Below are positions 20,652-33,700 of a stretch of 64,000 nucleotides of DNA, piece by piece. The position numbers and the translations under genes were made by a program. Every line of letters begins with the position of its first letter. The first letter of the stretch is position 1. The notes under the pieces were generated by a model that saw only the letters and a list, made by a program, of their open reading frames with translations, ran no database searches and was not told the DNA's origin. The stretch is from Salvia splendens (taxonomy: Eukaryota > Streptophyta > Magnoliopsida > Lamiales > Lamiaceae): assembly GCF_004379255.2 (NCBI RefSeq), contig NC_056034.1, forward strand, positions 6,326,501 to 6,390,500. The letters run 5' to 3'.

Positions 20652-21737
20652 TTAAGTAAACTAAGTGAGCACTACTAGTCATGGCAGTTTACATAGAATC
20701 GAAGTATGTTGGTCAGTCATTTGGTACGGGCCGATTTCACATTTTCAATGTCTTAAAAATGGTAGTACTAGTATTCAATTACATTGGTGAAGTAGGAGTA
20801 TTAATTTAGTAACATTAATCAATTCGCAATTTTGCTGACCTTTCAAAATTTGACATTCAATTCGCAAACCTTTCGAAATATGGGATCGAGGCATGCGAAT
20901 TTTTCAGAATAAAGGATTTTTGCTTTTTTATCTTTTTTCTCTTATTCCCAAATATTTATCAATTGACCAAATTATCCACCAGAGAATGGTTCTGCCAGTG
21001 TTATTCACGAAGTATATAAACTTTTTGCAGATCCCATTACTTCTATGATCTTCTCATTGCAATTCTTTATATGCAAGCATGTTGCAAAATCATCAATCTT
21101 GCCCCGGAAAACATACCATGACTACTAGAGTACAATTCCAATTTCAAATAAGAAATCGTTCTACGGCAACATATACTGTATAATTCATTTTGTGAATAAG
21201 ATTAGCTTGAACAATTGAATATAGTTTACTTCATTTTCTGGTGGATCTACTGCAACAGCGAAGTCAAGGAAATTTCAATCGAATTGTCTCGTATGTTTTT
21301 CAAAATTTGGGTTCAGTTTTGAGAGGATAATATAGTCATTTATAAATGTTGGGAGATGAATAATAAAAATAAAGAAGAGAAAGGAAATAAAAAAGCAAAA
21401 ATCCCTTATTCTGAAAAATTCACATGTCTCGATCCAATATTTCGAAAGGTCTGCGAATTGAATGTCAAATTTCAAAAGATCAGCGAATTTAATCCCTTTT
21501 TCCGAATCTCTCTCTCGTCTGTTTTTCAAAATAATGAATACGGAGTATTATGCATGTAATTTAAATAAGTAATTTGATATTTCACTATTATTATGTTAGG
21601 TTTAGTATACCGAAAAACATGTTTCGAGCAAGTTCATGCGAATATAATCTTGCTTGTATGCAGAAAACTCTACAATCCACTTTTAACCCGATTCAATATT
21701 ATTCGAGCAGTTTTCACGAATAAAATTAGTATATTAT
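20652..21737. other. Spacer with diverged inverted repeat
   Basis: No gene. Segments at about 20840-20935 (TTTCAAAATTTGACATTCAA) and 21390-21500 (TTGAATGTCAAATTTCAAAA) are inverted relative to each other, suggesting another decayed foldback element of about 650 bp. Confidence 0.45.
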
Positions 21738-21963
21738 TATAACACCCCGTAAAAACAAAAAAAATCAATTATTTATTTCAATTTTACAGTCAACTACTTG
21801 GTCAAATATATTTCTCCAAACCCCATCAACAAACTATTTCCCTATATCTCTACTCCCTAAAATCTTTCCAACAAACCAAATCTCCACATAATTCATTATA
21901 TATCTCAATTACTCCATATCAGTTTCAACGCTACAATTTTCCATGCAAGACACGGTATTTCTA

Positions 21964-22133
21964 AGGATGGGATCCCCTGCTGTGGTGGGAGCACAGCAGG
22001 GGCTGCTGTGCCTATCCCATACAAATATTTTAATATTAAATTCAAATTATTAAAAAAAAAAAAATAATTAAAATATTTTTGTGAGGAGCAGCGGCCCCTG
22101 CTGTGCTCCCACCACAGCAGGGGATCCCATCCC
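21964..22133. mobile_element. Hairpin-forming MITE with 9-bp target duplication
   Basis: The arms, about 47 bases each, are almost perfect inverted repeats: GGGATCCCCTGCTGTGGTGG on the left and CCACCACAGCAGGGGATCCC on the right. They are separated by an AT-rich loop. GTATTTCTA flanks both sides exactly (21955-21963 and 22134-22142). A 9-bp duplication points to Mutator-type mobilisation. A transcript would form a long, nearly perfect hairpin. Confidence 0.85.
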
Positions 22134-22997
22134 GTATTTCTACCCCATTCTGCTCCTCCAGCCGCCTTCTCTCAATTCTCAACCGAAGGCAAAGTGTTGA
22201 AGCAAGAGTTTTGATTCCTCATCTGCAGAGTAATCCAAATACAGAGAGGAAGAAACATAAGTCACTAAAAGCAAATCCATAGAACATCTATTGTTGAAGG
22301 TATACCTCACCCACCCAATTCCTATTCCACTCTTGTGCCTCTCATGAAACCAGTAACCGAAGCAAATCGATAATTCGAACAAATCTAAACCAAAGAATCG
22401 AAATTTAGTTCATGAAAGCAAATTTAAATCTTAACTTGCGGGGTTGATCGAGGCGAATCGGGGCTGCCAATCAGAGGCCACGATGAAGTACCTTGGGACA
22501 GCGGCCTACGACGGTGGCGAACAGCAGCGGTGATTGAAGGCTGCCGGCGGCGGAGCTCATCAGCGGTGTCACCGCACCACCACCTGATCTGACGGATTTA
22601 TTTAGAAAATTGGGTGTGTTCAATTTTGGGAATCTCGTTTTCGATGTTGTGTGAGAAAAATGGGATCGACTAGAGCTACTCCCTTTTTGGTCCAATTTGT
22701 GAGAGAAATCGAGAGACATAGGAGATTTGGAGAAGAAAGAGAAAGAGAAGAATAACAGACGTGAATAGAGTACATTTGATTTCTTGTTCTAATTAGTATT
22801 AATTACCTTCCTTAATTTTTGATGATTGTTAAAGTGGAGTGGGAGGCAGTACCGTGTGATGATAAAAAGGGAAGTATTTGTTTTATTTGTTTTTTCTTTA
22901 TTCTTATTTAATGTTTGATGAAAAGTGGAAAGGTAGAAATGGGTGTGTATAGGGCTGTCAAATCGGGTACCCGCGGAAAGGTAGAAATGGGTGTGTA

Positions 22998-25262
22998 TAG
23001 GGCTGTCAAATCGGGTACCCGCGGGTACCCGACCTGAAATTTTCGGGTACCCGATCCCGAAAATCCAAAAAATTGCTACCCGATACCCGATCCGAAAAAA
23101 TTTTCGGGTACCCGGATACCCGAATCGGGTATCCAGTCCCGATAAATCGGGTACCCGAAATACCCGATTTAAAAAATGCTCCAAAAAATGCTTCTTTTTC
23201 TCTCTCGAAATCAATCATTGATTGATGAAATTTGACTCTCCCTCAACGTTTCAAACCCAAAATCCCTATAAATTATAGCCGTATTGATGTATGAGCTTTT
23301 TTATGTCTTTTAGCTTGCATTTTGGTAATTTTTCATAGGAAATGTTTTGGTGTACATAGGTAGTTGGGTGCTTCCATAACTAACTTGTGAACTGTTGCTT
23401 TGTTTTAATCATGCTTTCACTTTCACGAGAGGATTTATAAGAATATTTTCTGACAGTTCTTTTTCTGCTCTACTGTCTGAGGACAATGGATATTAGTTTC
23501 TTATAATGAGTAGAAAGCACAGAAGAAAGATTCCACAAGTCTCATTCCACAAATCAGTCAATGGAGAATGATTCCCACACTGGCCACACATTTAAATTCA
23601 AAATATCACAAAGTCAATAAAGTCATAATCTCCAATCCATAATCCATAAGTAACATAAGTTCAAGCGACATAACAATATAACATAAGTCTAATAGTCAAT
23701 TTGGAGAAAATCCATCATTCATTCATTCTTCATCCAAAATCCATCGTTCTCCATCTAATCATCTTCATTGTGGCATAGTGGACCCAACGACTGATTGACC
23801 AACCTCTCGAACTCCAGTGGTGGCTAAAACTACATGGATAAACAATAAAACAACAACAAATAAGTATAATGTATAACTGAAATGAAATGTAATGAATATA
23901 ACTTACCTCTTTGAAACTCGTCAAGTCCAATGTTGGCTAATTCTTCAGACATGTCTTCATTACATTTCTTTTCCACATTTATACTCTTCAACCAATCTGA
24001 AGCACAAACCAAAGCCTCGACCATACAAGGAGCTAATGAGCTTCTATACGGAGTGAGAACACGACCTCCCAAGCTAAATGCAGACTCAGATGCAACACCG
24101 GAAATGGGAATAGCCAAAATATCCCTTGCCATTCTCCGACCACCACTTCAAGATATCAAAGTGGTCTACGTCTTCCTTGTCCTCTATGTGATTGTTTTCA
24201 GTAAGATAAACAGCGAGCTCATTTGCATTGTTGTTGGCCTGCCGATTACCTCTCAAGCCCACGAGACTAAGGGATCCTCGACGATCAGACCTCCCTTGAC
24301 GGCGCATATTCTCATTGGCAGCATTTTTCTGATGTTGAGCAGGATTCTGAGCCTCTTTCTGTGCCACATAATAGTCAAACAACTCATTCAATGCGTATGT
24401 AACATCTCTTACCATGATTTCCCCTCTTGCATCTCCATAGATTGACTTGAAGCATGTCTCAACATGATTCATCTTTTGTCTCGGATCAAGCACTGCAGCA
24501 ATGTATAAGATCCTGTTCATCCTTGGATTTAATTCCATGTCCTCAGCCCAATATTTTCCAATCTTCATCCTATTATTTAAGGAAAAAAATGAAACTTAAT
24601 AATAAGAAACAAAGATATCACACATTTCAGCGAAAAAAATGTGATTCAAAGAAACAATTTAAGTATTTATAGTACAATTGAAAGAAGAATGCATAAAATT
24701 AAACTGTAAATTGAAGCAACATTCATACCTTCTTCAATCTTCAGATGGCGGAGGCGGCGGAGGGCGGCGGTGGCGGGGAGGCCACTGCTTGGGCCGAGAG
24801 GGAGAGCCGGAGAGGGCTTAGCGGACTGCGTCTGCGTGTGGGAGAGGGAGGAGCCGCAGAGAAGACGACAAGCTCGGTGGTGCTCAGGCGGTGGTGCTCG
24901 TCGTCGGTGGGTCGTGGGTGAGGGTGAGAGGCGCAGCCGAGGGGAGACAAGTGAGATAGGGAGCGGCGTCAGGGAGACGGGAGTGTAAGTTGTGTTGTGT
25001 AACTAATGTGTATGTGTACCCTCCCTAGACCCTAATTGAATTAATTGATAAATTAAATTAAACATTATTAATTTCGGGTATTTCGGGTATTCGGGTATTA
25101 CCCGATCGGGTATCGGGTAACCCGATACCCGAAAATCCCAATAACCCAATACCCGATCCCGACCCGAAACCCGATTTTTCGGGTATCGGGTATCCAATTA
25201 CCCGATATTTTCGGGTTCGGGTATCGGGTATCCAATACCCGATATCCAATTTGACAGCCCTA
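22998..25262. mobile_element. hAT element with decayed transposase and CGGGTA-rich ends
   Basis: Ends TAGGGCTGTCAAAT (22998) and ATTTGACAGCCCTA (25249-25262) are perfect inverted repeats, flanked on both sides by GGTGTGTA (22990-22997 and 25263-25270), the 8-bp hAT duplication. A second copy of the left flank plus terminus lies 48 bases upstream (from 22942), so the junction was duplicated in tandem. About 160-180 bases inside each end are filled with CGGGTA/TACCCG repeats. The interior carries a broken transposase. Confidence 0.9.
23860..24568 (-). pseudogene. hAT transposase remnant (RICESLEEPER-like, C-terminal half)
   Basis: Two overlapping frames on the minus strand. The upstream one (24568 leftwards) contains YIAAVLDPRQKMNHVETCF and ends in DILKWWSEN. 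The downstream one (24132 leftwards) starts MARDILAIPISGVASESAFS and contains MVEALVCASDWL. Together they match the C-terminal part and dimerisation region of plant BED/RICESLEEPER-type hAT transposases. The short segment normally linking WW to MARDIL is deleted, shifting the frame. The N-terminal BED finger and most catalytic residues are absent. Confidence 0.8.
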
Positions 25263-26294
25263 GGTGTGTATGTGTTTTGTAAAGGAGTATACGTGTAGTA
25301 GTTAGGAGGGGAAAAATTTATAATCTTCAACGTGGAAAATAATTTGAAGACATAGGAGGCATGCATTTTATTTCCTTATTTGAAAAGCTTGTTGATTTAT
25401 GTATTATCTAAATGTAAAGGTAAATCCTCGCATACGAAACGTGATATCAAGGGGAAGAAAATACTTGTGAATTAAGCAGTCGAGATGAGTTTTCTTTTTA
25501 AATAAGGGCAATGCCCTAAGTATATTTTTATGTGAAAATAATATGAATATTTGTCATGCCGTGTTTTGTTTTATCTATGGAACCTATCTGATGTGGCTTT
25601 TGCCATCTATGGATAATCGAATTAGGGTCGGACTAGGGAGTGAGTCCCTACTCAGGCTAGTGTACACAGAGGGGACCGTGAGCCGTCTTTTGGGTCGGCC
25701 GGTCCAGTGACTTGGAATGTGGCCACGTTCCTTGTCATCAATGGATAAGATATGGTAGACATCTATGGGAAAATGACTGATCAGTCGAATTTTACGATGG
25801 AAATGATTTTAGTGTCTTGGGCGATTTCTAAAGTTAAAACCCCAAGGTCACTCAATGGTGGCATGATAAATACTTTATGTAAAATGTTTTCGGCATGAGT
25901 CCACTGAGTGCATCAAGTACTCAGCCCTGCATTTCTTTTAAAAAAAATGTGCAGGTTGAGCGTGACGTGTGCGGCGGTTGTTGAGCAAGACCGTTGAAGA
26001 AATTTAAGTGTCTAGAATGTGTCATGTCTTCACACGTGGCATATTCCGTCTCTCAAATGCTTCCGCTGAGTAGTTGTTCTCCGTTTGAGTTCTTGTATCA
26101 CTCAGATAATATTCATTTCTTTGAGTTGTTGATTGTTGAGATACTCTGATTTTATTCGAGCTATTCCCATTTGTTTCGAGCTATGGTCGAGTTGTGTTGT
26201 TTTCCCCTCTCTTCCCCGCTTCTTTAATCCTCCCCTAGTCGCGATCAACCGTGTTTTATATCCTTAGAAAATGCGGGCGTGACAATTATTACAT

Positions 26295-27693
26295 TGTTTT
26301 TGCTTGTGCGTTTATAAGATGTTTTATAAACATTTAAATGCATAAGAAGTAAACAAAGTCTAAGTCTTTTGCTTAGTAGACTGGTTGTGGGCGTCGTCCA
26401 CTTTAAGGTAACTACTGTCAGTTCTATGCAATGCTTTGCAAAAGAAAAAGAAGAATTTCACAACCTAGATAGGCTTTGGCTACCTATCGCAAAAGGTTGC
26501 GATGTCAGTCCGATTATTTCTAAGCCTTATTGAAATAAGATGATGTTGGTGTGGTATAGCACTGAATGGATCTAACAGCAAGACATGTCTTTATGCTATA
26601 TACTGAAAGACTAGGTCTTGATAAAATACTATTTCTTAATCTACATACGTTAGCATTGAGCACACGGTATTGATTATGCACTACTTTGACTTATCAAAAG
26701 GTGCGAGTTTTTCGCAACCCAATAATCCTGATATATTAGGTAGTGGTGATTAATATCTAGCGGTGCTAGGATTGCTATTATGTTGAATCGTGCGCGAGGT
26801 GAGTCTCGTTTGATAATGTCCTCAAGAGGAGTTTGAACAAGGTTTTATTATTCGAAAACTGGCCAGTTGGAATTTAATTATTCCATGAATAATAAATAAG
26901 TGTTTCTTGATAAGTCCACTCTTGGAATTGATAAGATGTTAATTAATTAAGTCCATAACAGACTTTAATTAATTAATGGACATTTATATCTTAAGCGCGA
27001 GAAATAAATAATAAACAAAATGGAAACCCGGATTACTTGTAATTTTGGATTTGGATGGGGAGGTCAATATTACTTCTGTTGTGGCTGCTCGTAATATTCC
27101 AATACAAGCTTGTATTAAATTGTGGGTTCAATTTAATTAGTAAAAAGCTAATTGAGGGAGCCCATATCCAAAACCTTCCGTAGATCCCTGACTGGACCCA
27201 ATATGAACTTAATATAACTAGGAGAATAAATGAGACAGAAAACACAATTTAAAGAAAAAATTTTCGTCCCTTCTCTTTTTTTGAAGAAGGACGAAATTTT
27301 CTAATTTTCTCTTCCGTGAGTTTTTCAGCTCCTCCTCCGTGAGAAAGTTTTGTGTCTTTATTCGAGTCCTAGTATTTTGATAAGATCAGCCCACCCTGAT
27401 ATCGAGACACAGTTTGGGAATCAGTCAGAAAATCAGTGGTCTAGTATTGAAGATCATCGTGGAGAAGGCGCGAGCAATCGACGATTCTTTGGAGAATCAA
27501 ATCAATAACTCTAAACCGTAGAATTCATGTTTTAGGATTTATATTGTTTAAGCATGAATTATTTGCGTTCTAGCATGCAATTATGTGTTAACATGTGAAT
27601 AGATTAATCTCATAATCTGTCAAATAGATCCTACGTCTGATTTATTTATTTTATACAAGTATTCCGCTGTGCAAGGGGCTTCAAACCCCAACA
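26295..27693 (+). mobile_element. Probable Copia-type LTR fragment
   Basis: The region ends with CAAACCCCAACA after GCTGTGCAAGGGG, a typical end of Copia LTRs in dicots, and its interior (about 26950-27035) resembles SIRE-like LTR sequence in general character. The left boundary (TGTTTTTGC at 26295) is uncertain and I could not find a matching target duplication. No coding region. Confidence 0.4.
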
Positions 27694-28362
27694 TAATAAA
27701 ATTTTAAATTAACCATAATTCATTTAATTTCTATACATGGCACATATGGTATATGTAACAAAGCAGTGCATCCTATCAAATGATTTTTTTTATCATATAC
27801 TTACACATTCAAAGTAACTCGAACTCTTAATTTATTACTAAAAAATATCATTACCAATTAAATTACGTCCATCGTCAAATTCATCACACCAGGTTTCAAT
27901 AGAAGAAATTAAGTCAAAACTCAAAATTTAATTTAAAGTTGTAAACCATTCTCCTTATAATTTTTAAATGACTACTAGTTGCTTATTCCAAAATAAAATA
28001 ATCTAATTTTACAATTTTGGGCCGTTCATCAAAATTAGACTAATACTAAAAATAGAAAAGTTTAAATCAATATTAACGTTATACACATTATTCTATAAGT
28101 GAACCTCATAATTCACTAACATTATTTCCACACATTTTCACATCTCTCTTAATTTACCAATTACGCATTAAAATCCGTATTAATTTACAACTTTGTTTAC
28201 TCCGTCTCATAATAAGGGTCATATTTTGCCATTTTGGTATGTCTGACAATAAGAATCATATTTCACCCTTACAAAAAGAGTAAGTATGCCTCACATTCCA
28301 CCAACTTATTCTACTCACATTTTATTAGAAAATTAATATAACCAAAAGAGTAAGTATGCCTC
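27694..28362. other. AT-rich spacer with truncated MITE end
   Basis: No gene. ACTCCGTCTCATAATAAGGG near 28200 is a one-sided Stowaway-like end, and AAAAGAGTAAGTATGCCTCA occurs twice at about 28275 and 28343. Confidence 0.45.
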
Positions 28363-30164
28363 ACCCCTAAATATCGTAATAACCCTATAACCAAATATGT
28401 ACCACACATATTTCTAATCATGCGGTTGAGATTCAAACTTAGATTTACTTCATAAAAAAAAGCGTGGGGTAAAACTGTCATTTCTCTCATTTAATTTCTG
28501 AATTTTGCCAAATATCACGTAAAATGATAAAATGATAGGTTTATTGCATAGAATGATAGTTTTGAGATTCAAACTTAGATTTACTTCATAAAAAAAGCGC
28601 GGGGTAAAACTGTCATTTCCCTCATTTAATTTCTGAATTTCGCCAAATATCACGTAAAATGATAGGTTTATTGCATAGAATGATAGTTTTGCCGGATAGA
28701 ATGATAATCTGAGTTGATAAAATGATACTTTTGACTGACTAATAAAATGATAAAATGATAGGTTTATTGCATAGAATGATAGTTTTGCCGGATAGAATGA
28801 TAATATGAGTTGATAAAATGATACTTTTGACTGACTGATAAAATGATAAAATGATAGGTTTATTGCATAGAATGATAGTTTTGCCGGATAGAATGATACT
28901 CTGAGCTGATAAAATGATACTTTTGACTGACTAATAAAATGATAAAATGATAGGTTTATTGCATAGAATGATAGTTTTGCCGGATAGAATGATACTCTGA
29001 GTTGATAAAATGATACTTTTAGCTTATAAATGTTAGGTTTACTGCATAAAATGATAGTTTTGCCGGATAGAATGATATTTTCAGCCGATAGAATGATAGT
29101 TTTGCCGGGTAGAATGATACTTTCAGCCGATAGAATTATAGGTATTTTTAGTGTATAAAATGACATTTTTGTTTAATAAAATGATACTTTTACCTGATAA
29201 AATGATAATCTAACCGGATAAAATGACAGTAACCTTATAAAAATTATAGTTTAGCTGAAGAAATTGCATATAAGCTGATAAAATGATACTTTAACGTGAC
29301 AAAATGACATAAAACTGATAAAATGATAGTTTTGCCGGATAGAATGATACATTCAGCCGATAGAATGATAGTTTTACCGGGCAGAATGATACTTTCAGCC
29401 GATAGAATGATAGGTATTTTTGGTGTATAAAATGACATTTTTGTTTAATAAAATGATACTTTTACCTGATAAAATGATAATCTAAGCGGATAAAATGACA
29501 GTAACCTTATAAAAATGATACTCTGAGTTGATAAAATGATACGTTTACTGCTTTATAGGTTTGTATATTATGTATTGTGCCGATTATATTAGGTTTATTG
29601 CATAGAATGATAATTTTGCCGGATAGAATGATACTCTGAGTTGATAAAATGATACTTTGGACTGACTAATAAAATGATAAAATGATATATGTTAGGTTTA
29701 TTGCATAGAATGATAGTTTTGCCGGAAAGAATGATACTCTGAGTTGATAAAATGATACTTTTGACTGACTGATAAAATGATAAAATTATAGGTTTATTGC
29801 ATAGAATGATAGTTTTGCCGGATAGAATGATACTCTGAGTTGATAAAATGATACTTTTGACTGACTGATAAAATGATAAAATGATATATGTTAGGTTTAT
29901 TGCATAGAATGATAGTTTTGCCGGATAGAATGATACTCTGAGTTGATAAAATGATACTTTTGACTGACTGATAAAATGATAAAATGAGCGAAATTCAGAA
30001 ATTAAATGAGCGAAATTTGGATACGTAAATTTTATCATGAGCGAAATGACATATTTACCTCTGCACTTTTTTTTATAAAGTAAATCTAAGTTTGAATCTA
30101 GACCACGTGATTTTAAAAATGTGTGGTCCAGATTTAGTTATAGGGTTATTACGGAAATTGGGGT
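28363..30164. mobile_element. Foldback element with an internal AATGATA minisatellite
   Basis: The outer segments are inverted copies: CGTAATAACCCTATAACC at about 28375 and GGTTATAGGG-type sequence near 30140, plus ATTCAAACTTAGATTTACTT at about 28431 and its inverse near 30080-30100. The inverted repeats are about 150-200 bases. Between them roughly 1.4 kb is a higher-order array built from GATAAAATGATAC, GATAGAATGATAG and TTGCCGG units, with a larger unit of about 110 bases repeated several times. The 131-base inner border is itself duplicated (28433 and 28562). The apparent Ser-Phe-Tyr-rich peptides are repeat artefacts. Confidence 0.75.
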
Positions 30165-30720
30165 TATCATTATAATGCACCCCTATATATATATATGGAT
30201 GTATTCATTTCCTTTTTGTATCTTTTGTTCTTTGTTCTTTTTAATCTCAGCCCCACGATTTTGTCATCCGACGGTTAGATTGATGCCACGTGTCATTTAA
30301 TAATGTAGACTCATAATCTATTAGCTTATTCAACCTATTTTTTTTACATTTCTTAAAATTCATGCCTTAATTAAATAGGACTCCTATTGCTAGAAGAGGG
30401 AAATATTTTTTATGGATGGAAGTATTTTTTATGGATGGAAGGAGTACTACTATATTCATTTTGAACGGTTGAAGTTAGTGCTACGAATAAAGTAAACAAT
30501 TTACATCGTGCACGCAGCCTTTCGTGCTAATGTCCAGTCACTAGTAGTAGAATATAATTATAAATTCAAATAATGGCAAATATCACTATAATTAATGACA
30601 AAATACTAGTAACAAAATTGATTTATAAATGTAGAAAAAGATAAAAAAGGAAAACAATAAATACAAATCAGTACAGCCCTTACGCATTACCGGATTTATG
30701 ATTTATGTTAACACACACCG
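30165..30720. promoter_or_regulatory. Upstream region of the AP-5 beta gene
   Basis: A short TA run at about 30184-30196 is followed by about 520 bases up to the AP5B1 start. A perfect G-box/ABRE-like CCACGTGTC lies at about 30286-30294. No gene is present. Part of this may also be mobile-element derived. Confidence 0.35.
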
Positions 30721-33700
30721 ATGGCCGGAATGCCGCCGAAACCCCTATCTCCGCCGGAATGGGATTCCCTAATCGACGATTACAATCTCGACGGCGCCTC
30801 CCGCCTCCACCGCTGGACCGGCGGCGCATCCGTTCCGGACCTCTGCCTCTCCTCAATCCTCCGCAAAGACATCCCCATCCAACTCAAGCTCCACATTCTC
30901 ACTTTCCTCGAGCACCACTCGCTCGAAGATTCGCCCCCTCCGCCGCCCTTTCTACTCCGCCTCCTCGACGCCCTCCGCTCCGTCATCCAGTCCCCCAGCG
31001 ACCCCTTCCCCCTCAAGGACCAATTCCTCATCTCCACTGCAGCCGTCTTCGTCATATCGCTCTCCGAGGCCGACGAATTCGGCGGCGGCGCGCCGCCTCT
31101 CTGTGGCCTCGTCGAGCTGCTGCTGACTATCATCAATCGCCCCAACCACAGCCTCGATCGCCACACGCGCGGCGTCGCGTGCGAGTGCCTGCGCCAATTG
31201 GAGCTTGCTTTCCCCTGCTTGCTCTCCGAGATCGCCCCCCATTTGTGGTCTCTTTGCCAGAGCGAGCGCACTCACGTTTCGCAGTGGTACGTTCTGTTGC
31301 TCTCCACTGCGGTACTCAATATTGTGAAGCTGAAGCCGAGTGAGGCTAGTATTGCGTCGATTAGTAATGCTACAATCCCTCTGGTCCCGTTCAACCTACC
31401 TCAGTTTTTGATAGATAGAGTTGGGGCAGATTTCGTGTGGAAAGAGAACGAGATTTGCTATAAAGAGTTGAGGAAAGTGGTTTCATATTTGCTTGACTGC
31501 CCTCAGTATTTAACTTCATTTGGAGTGGTGGAGTTTATGGGTGCCATCATTCCATTAGCTGAAGAATTGGAACTTCAGGCTTCTTTGTTGAGAGTGCAGT
31601 TCTCATGGCTGCTATACACATTCAAGCCATTGCTTTGCCACATTTTCTTGCGAATGTATGTTAAGTTTTTGGATTCATTTGAGGGGCAAGAGTTTGAAGT
31701 AGCTTCAAGATTGTTGCTATTGTCGAAAGAATCCCATCATTATTTGGTATTTAGGTTGTTGGCTCTTCACTGGATGTTGGGCTTATTTGCTTTGACAGTT
31801 GGAGAGGAAGAAGCAAGAAAGAGAAGCATAATTGATATGAGCTTAAGGTTTTATCCTACAATATTTGATCCACTGGCTATGAAAGCCTTGAAGCTTGACC
31901 TGCTTGCATATTGCTCTAGATTGCTCTCTGATATTGGAGATGCAAATGTTGTAAAAGGTGTGGAGGTGGATAAGGAGGTGTATAAAGTCAAGCTATTCGA
32001 AGACGGCCTTCTTTCAGTATCATCTTTTGAATGGCTGCCGCCATGGAACACGGAAACTGCAGTGGCGTTTCGCACCTTCCATAAGTTTCTGATAGGTGGA
32101 TCACCACATTCTGACAGTGCTACTTCTTCCGTTTCTGCTCTTACGGAGTCTAACATTTTTGACGCCTTACAGGTATGTTAACACTACCATAATTTTTAGG
32201 GTATCTTTCTAGGATCTGTTAAGTGGCTGTTCATTTGATGTATAGTTTTAATATGTTTAAGATCAGCACATATGATGTATAGTTTTAATGGACAGCCTTT
32301 ATGTGATAATAATTTTGAGCTCTATTTTTCTAAAACTTATTTTCTTAGTTTTTCGGTTTGTACTAAATGTAATGGAGAAGACACAATTACTGCTGAATAG
32401 AAAAGTTTTGGTGTGGTTGTATCTTGTATGTATTACTTTAACATTGAGGAGGGAAGCTTTAGTTCTGGTGGAGTTTGCCTTATGTAGTAGTATCTTGCAG
32501 CAATCAGATCGAACCTGATCCTTTTACAACTGAATCAGATTCAGCATAACTAGGCACTGATTTTTCACTACTTTTACGCCTCAGCTGCTCTCGGTTAGAA
32601 TAGAGCACTTGTTCACCCAAGCCTTTTATTAGTTACGAAGTTGGATAAATTTACAATCACTATGCCTTAATAGCTGCATGAAGATTTTTTATTATCTGTC
32701 AGTGGAACCGCCTTGTATTCATGTAGCTATATGTCTGTTGTTTTATGTTGTAGAATGATAGCCAATTAGCCACTCATTGCTTTTGCGTGCATGCTGAGGA
32801 CTTGATGCAATTTTTGGTGTTATATTGAGTCGTTAGTCCCAAGATTTTTAACCCTAGAACATCTTTATATCGCCTCACATATACGTAAAAATTAATACTA
32901 CATTAGTGGCCGTCAGAATCCCTCAAGAGCCTATTATAATTCGTGCCGCCGCTTACTATTTGCTAACTTCGAGCAAGAGTGTGTTCAAATTTTTAGCTCT
33001 CTATTTTTTAACCCTAGAAGAACTGGTGACTCTGATATTGATCGCCCATGCTGTATTTCCACCTTTAGTCATTCTATGCATAGTTCTTTGCAGTATTTAT
33101 CTTTTAGTTAATTATTTATTTAGTTTATTTTTGACAAGTTTGATTAGGATTAAGAGTCCTTAGTTAAATAGAGTTTTACTTCATTATTTGAGTTGAAGTC
33201 TTTATTAGGAGTCTTATAAACAGGTTTATATTTCTCAATTTTAAGCGTGCAGAAAATTAGTCTTGAGTCCAATGATTTTTGTAGCCCTCTTTGGAGGTGT
33301 GTATCCCTTTTCAGAGGTGTAGCATTTCCGGAGAAGTTTATCGTTTGTAATTTATTTTTAGTTCAGTTTCTATCCAATTAGTTGTGGTTTCTCCTGTCCT
33401 TTGTTCTTTTCCTGCGTTTTTTGGTTAACATCCCCCTTTATCTCAATGAATTTGGTGCGGTGAATGATGGTTTGACACAAAGCATAGACGCCAGGCTCGA
33501 CAGATTAGAGAAGACGGTCGAAGGTCACACCCGATCGTTTGCTGAGCAGTAAATGATCTCAAATGAGTTGAAAGCAATTTCTTCCACCCATTCTAAGGAA
33601 CAAAAACCCATCCATATACTACTCGAACATGTCATGCAACGCTTACCTCCCTTGCTATTGGAAGAATCCTTGCACGATGGGACTGACGCTCTTTCATGGC

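Larger units (their letters stand above)
21738..26284. mobile_element. Probable solo LTR of a Ty3/gypsy-type element, interrupted by two insertions
   Basis: The left end TATAACACCCCG and right end CGGGCGTGACA are short inverted ends of the kind seen in many plant gypsy LTRs. ATTAT flanks both sides (21733-21737 and 26285-26289). The segment before the right end (TACTCAGCCCTGCATTTCTT, then TGTGCAGGTTGA) resembles 3' LTR regions of plant gypsy elements as I remember them. Removing the MITE (21964-22133) and the hAT (about 2.3 kb) leaves about 2.1 kb. No internal retroelement genes are present. Confidence 0.6.

Noticed and set aside
26295..27693. Complete Copia LTR with defined ends
   Set aside because: No matching target duplication or convincing left end; kept only as a low-confidence fragment.
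28450..30038. Long minus-strand ORFs rich in SFYQLRVSFYPAKL
   Set aside because: Periodic peptides produced by the AATGATA array; period and content follow the DNA repeat.
28363..30164. CRISPR-like regularly spaced repeats
   Set aside because: Plant nuclear context, no unique spacers, and repeats contiguous with variable unit order; it is a minisatellite.
30705..31343. 212-residue Arg/Pro-rich ORF overlapping the start of AP5B1
   Set aside because: Alternative frame of GC-rich AP5B1 exon 1; no family resemblance, while the AP5B1 frame continues through the whole exon.
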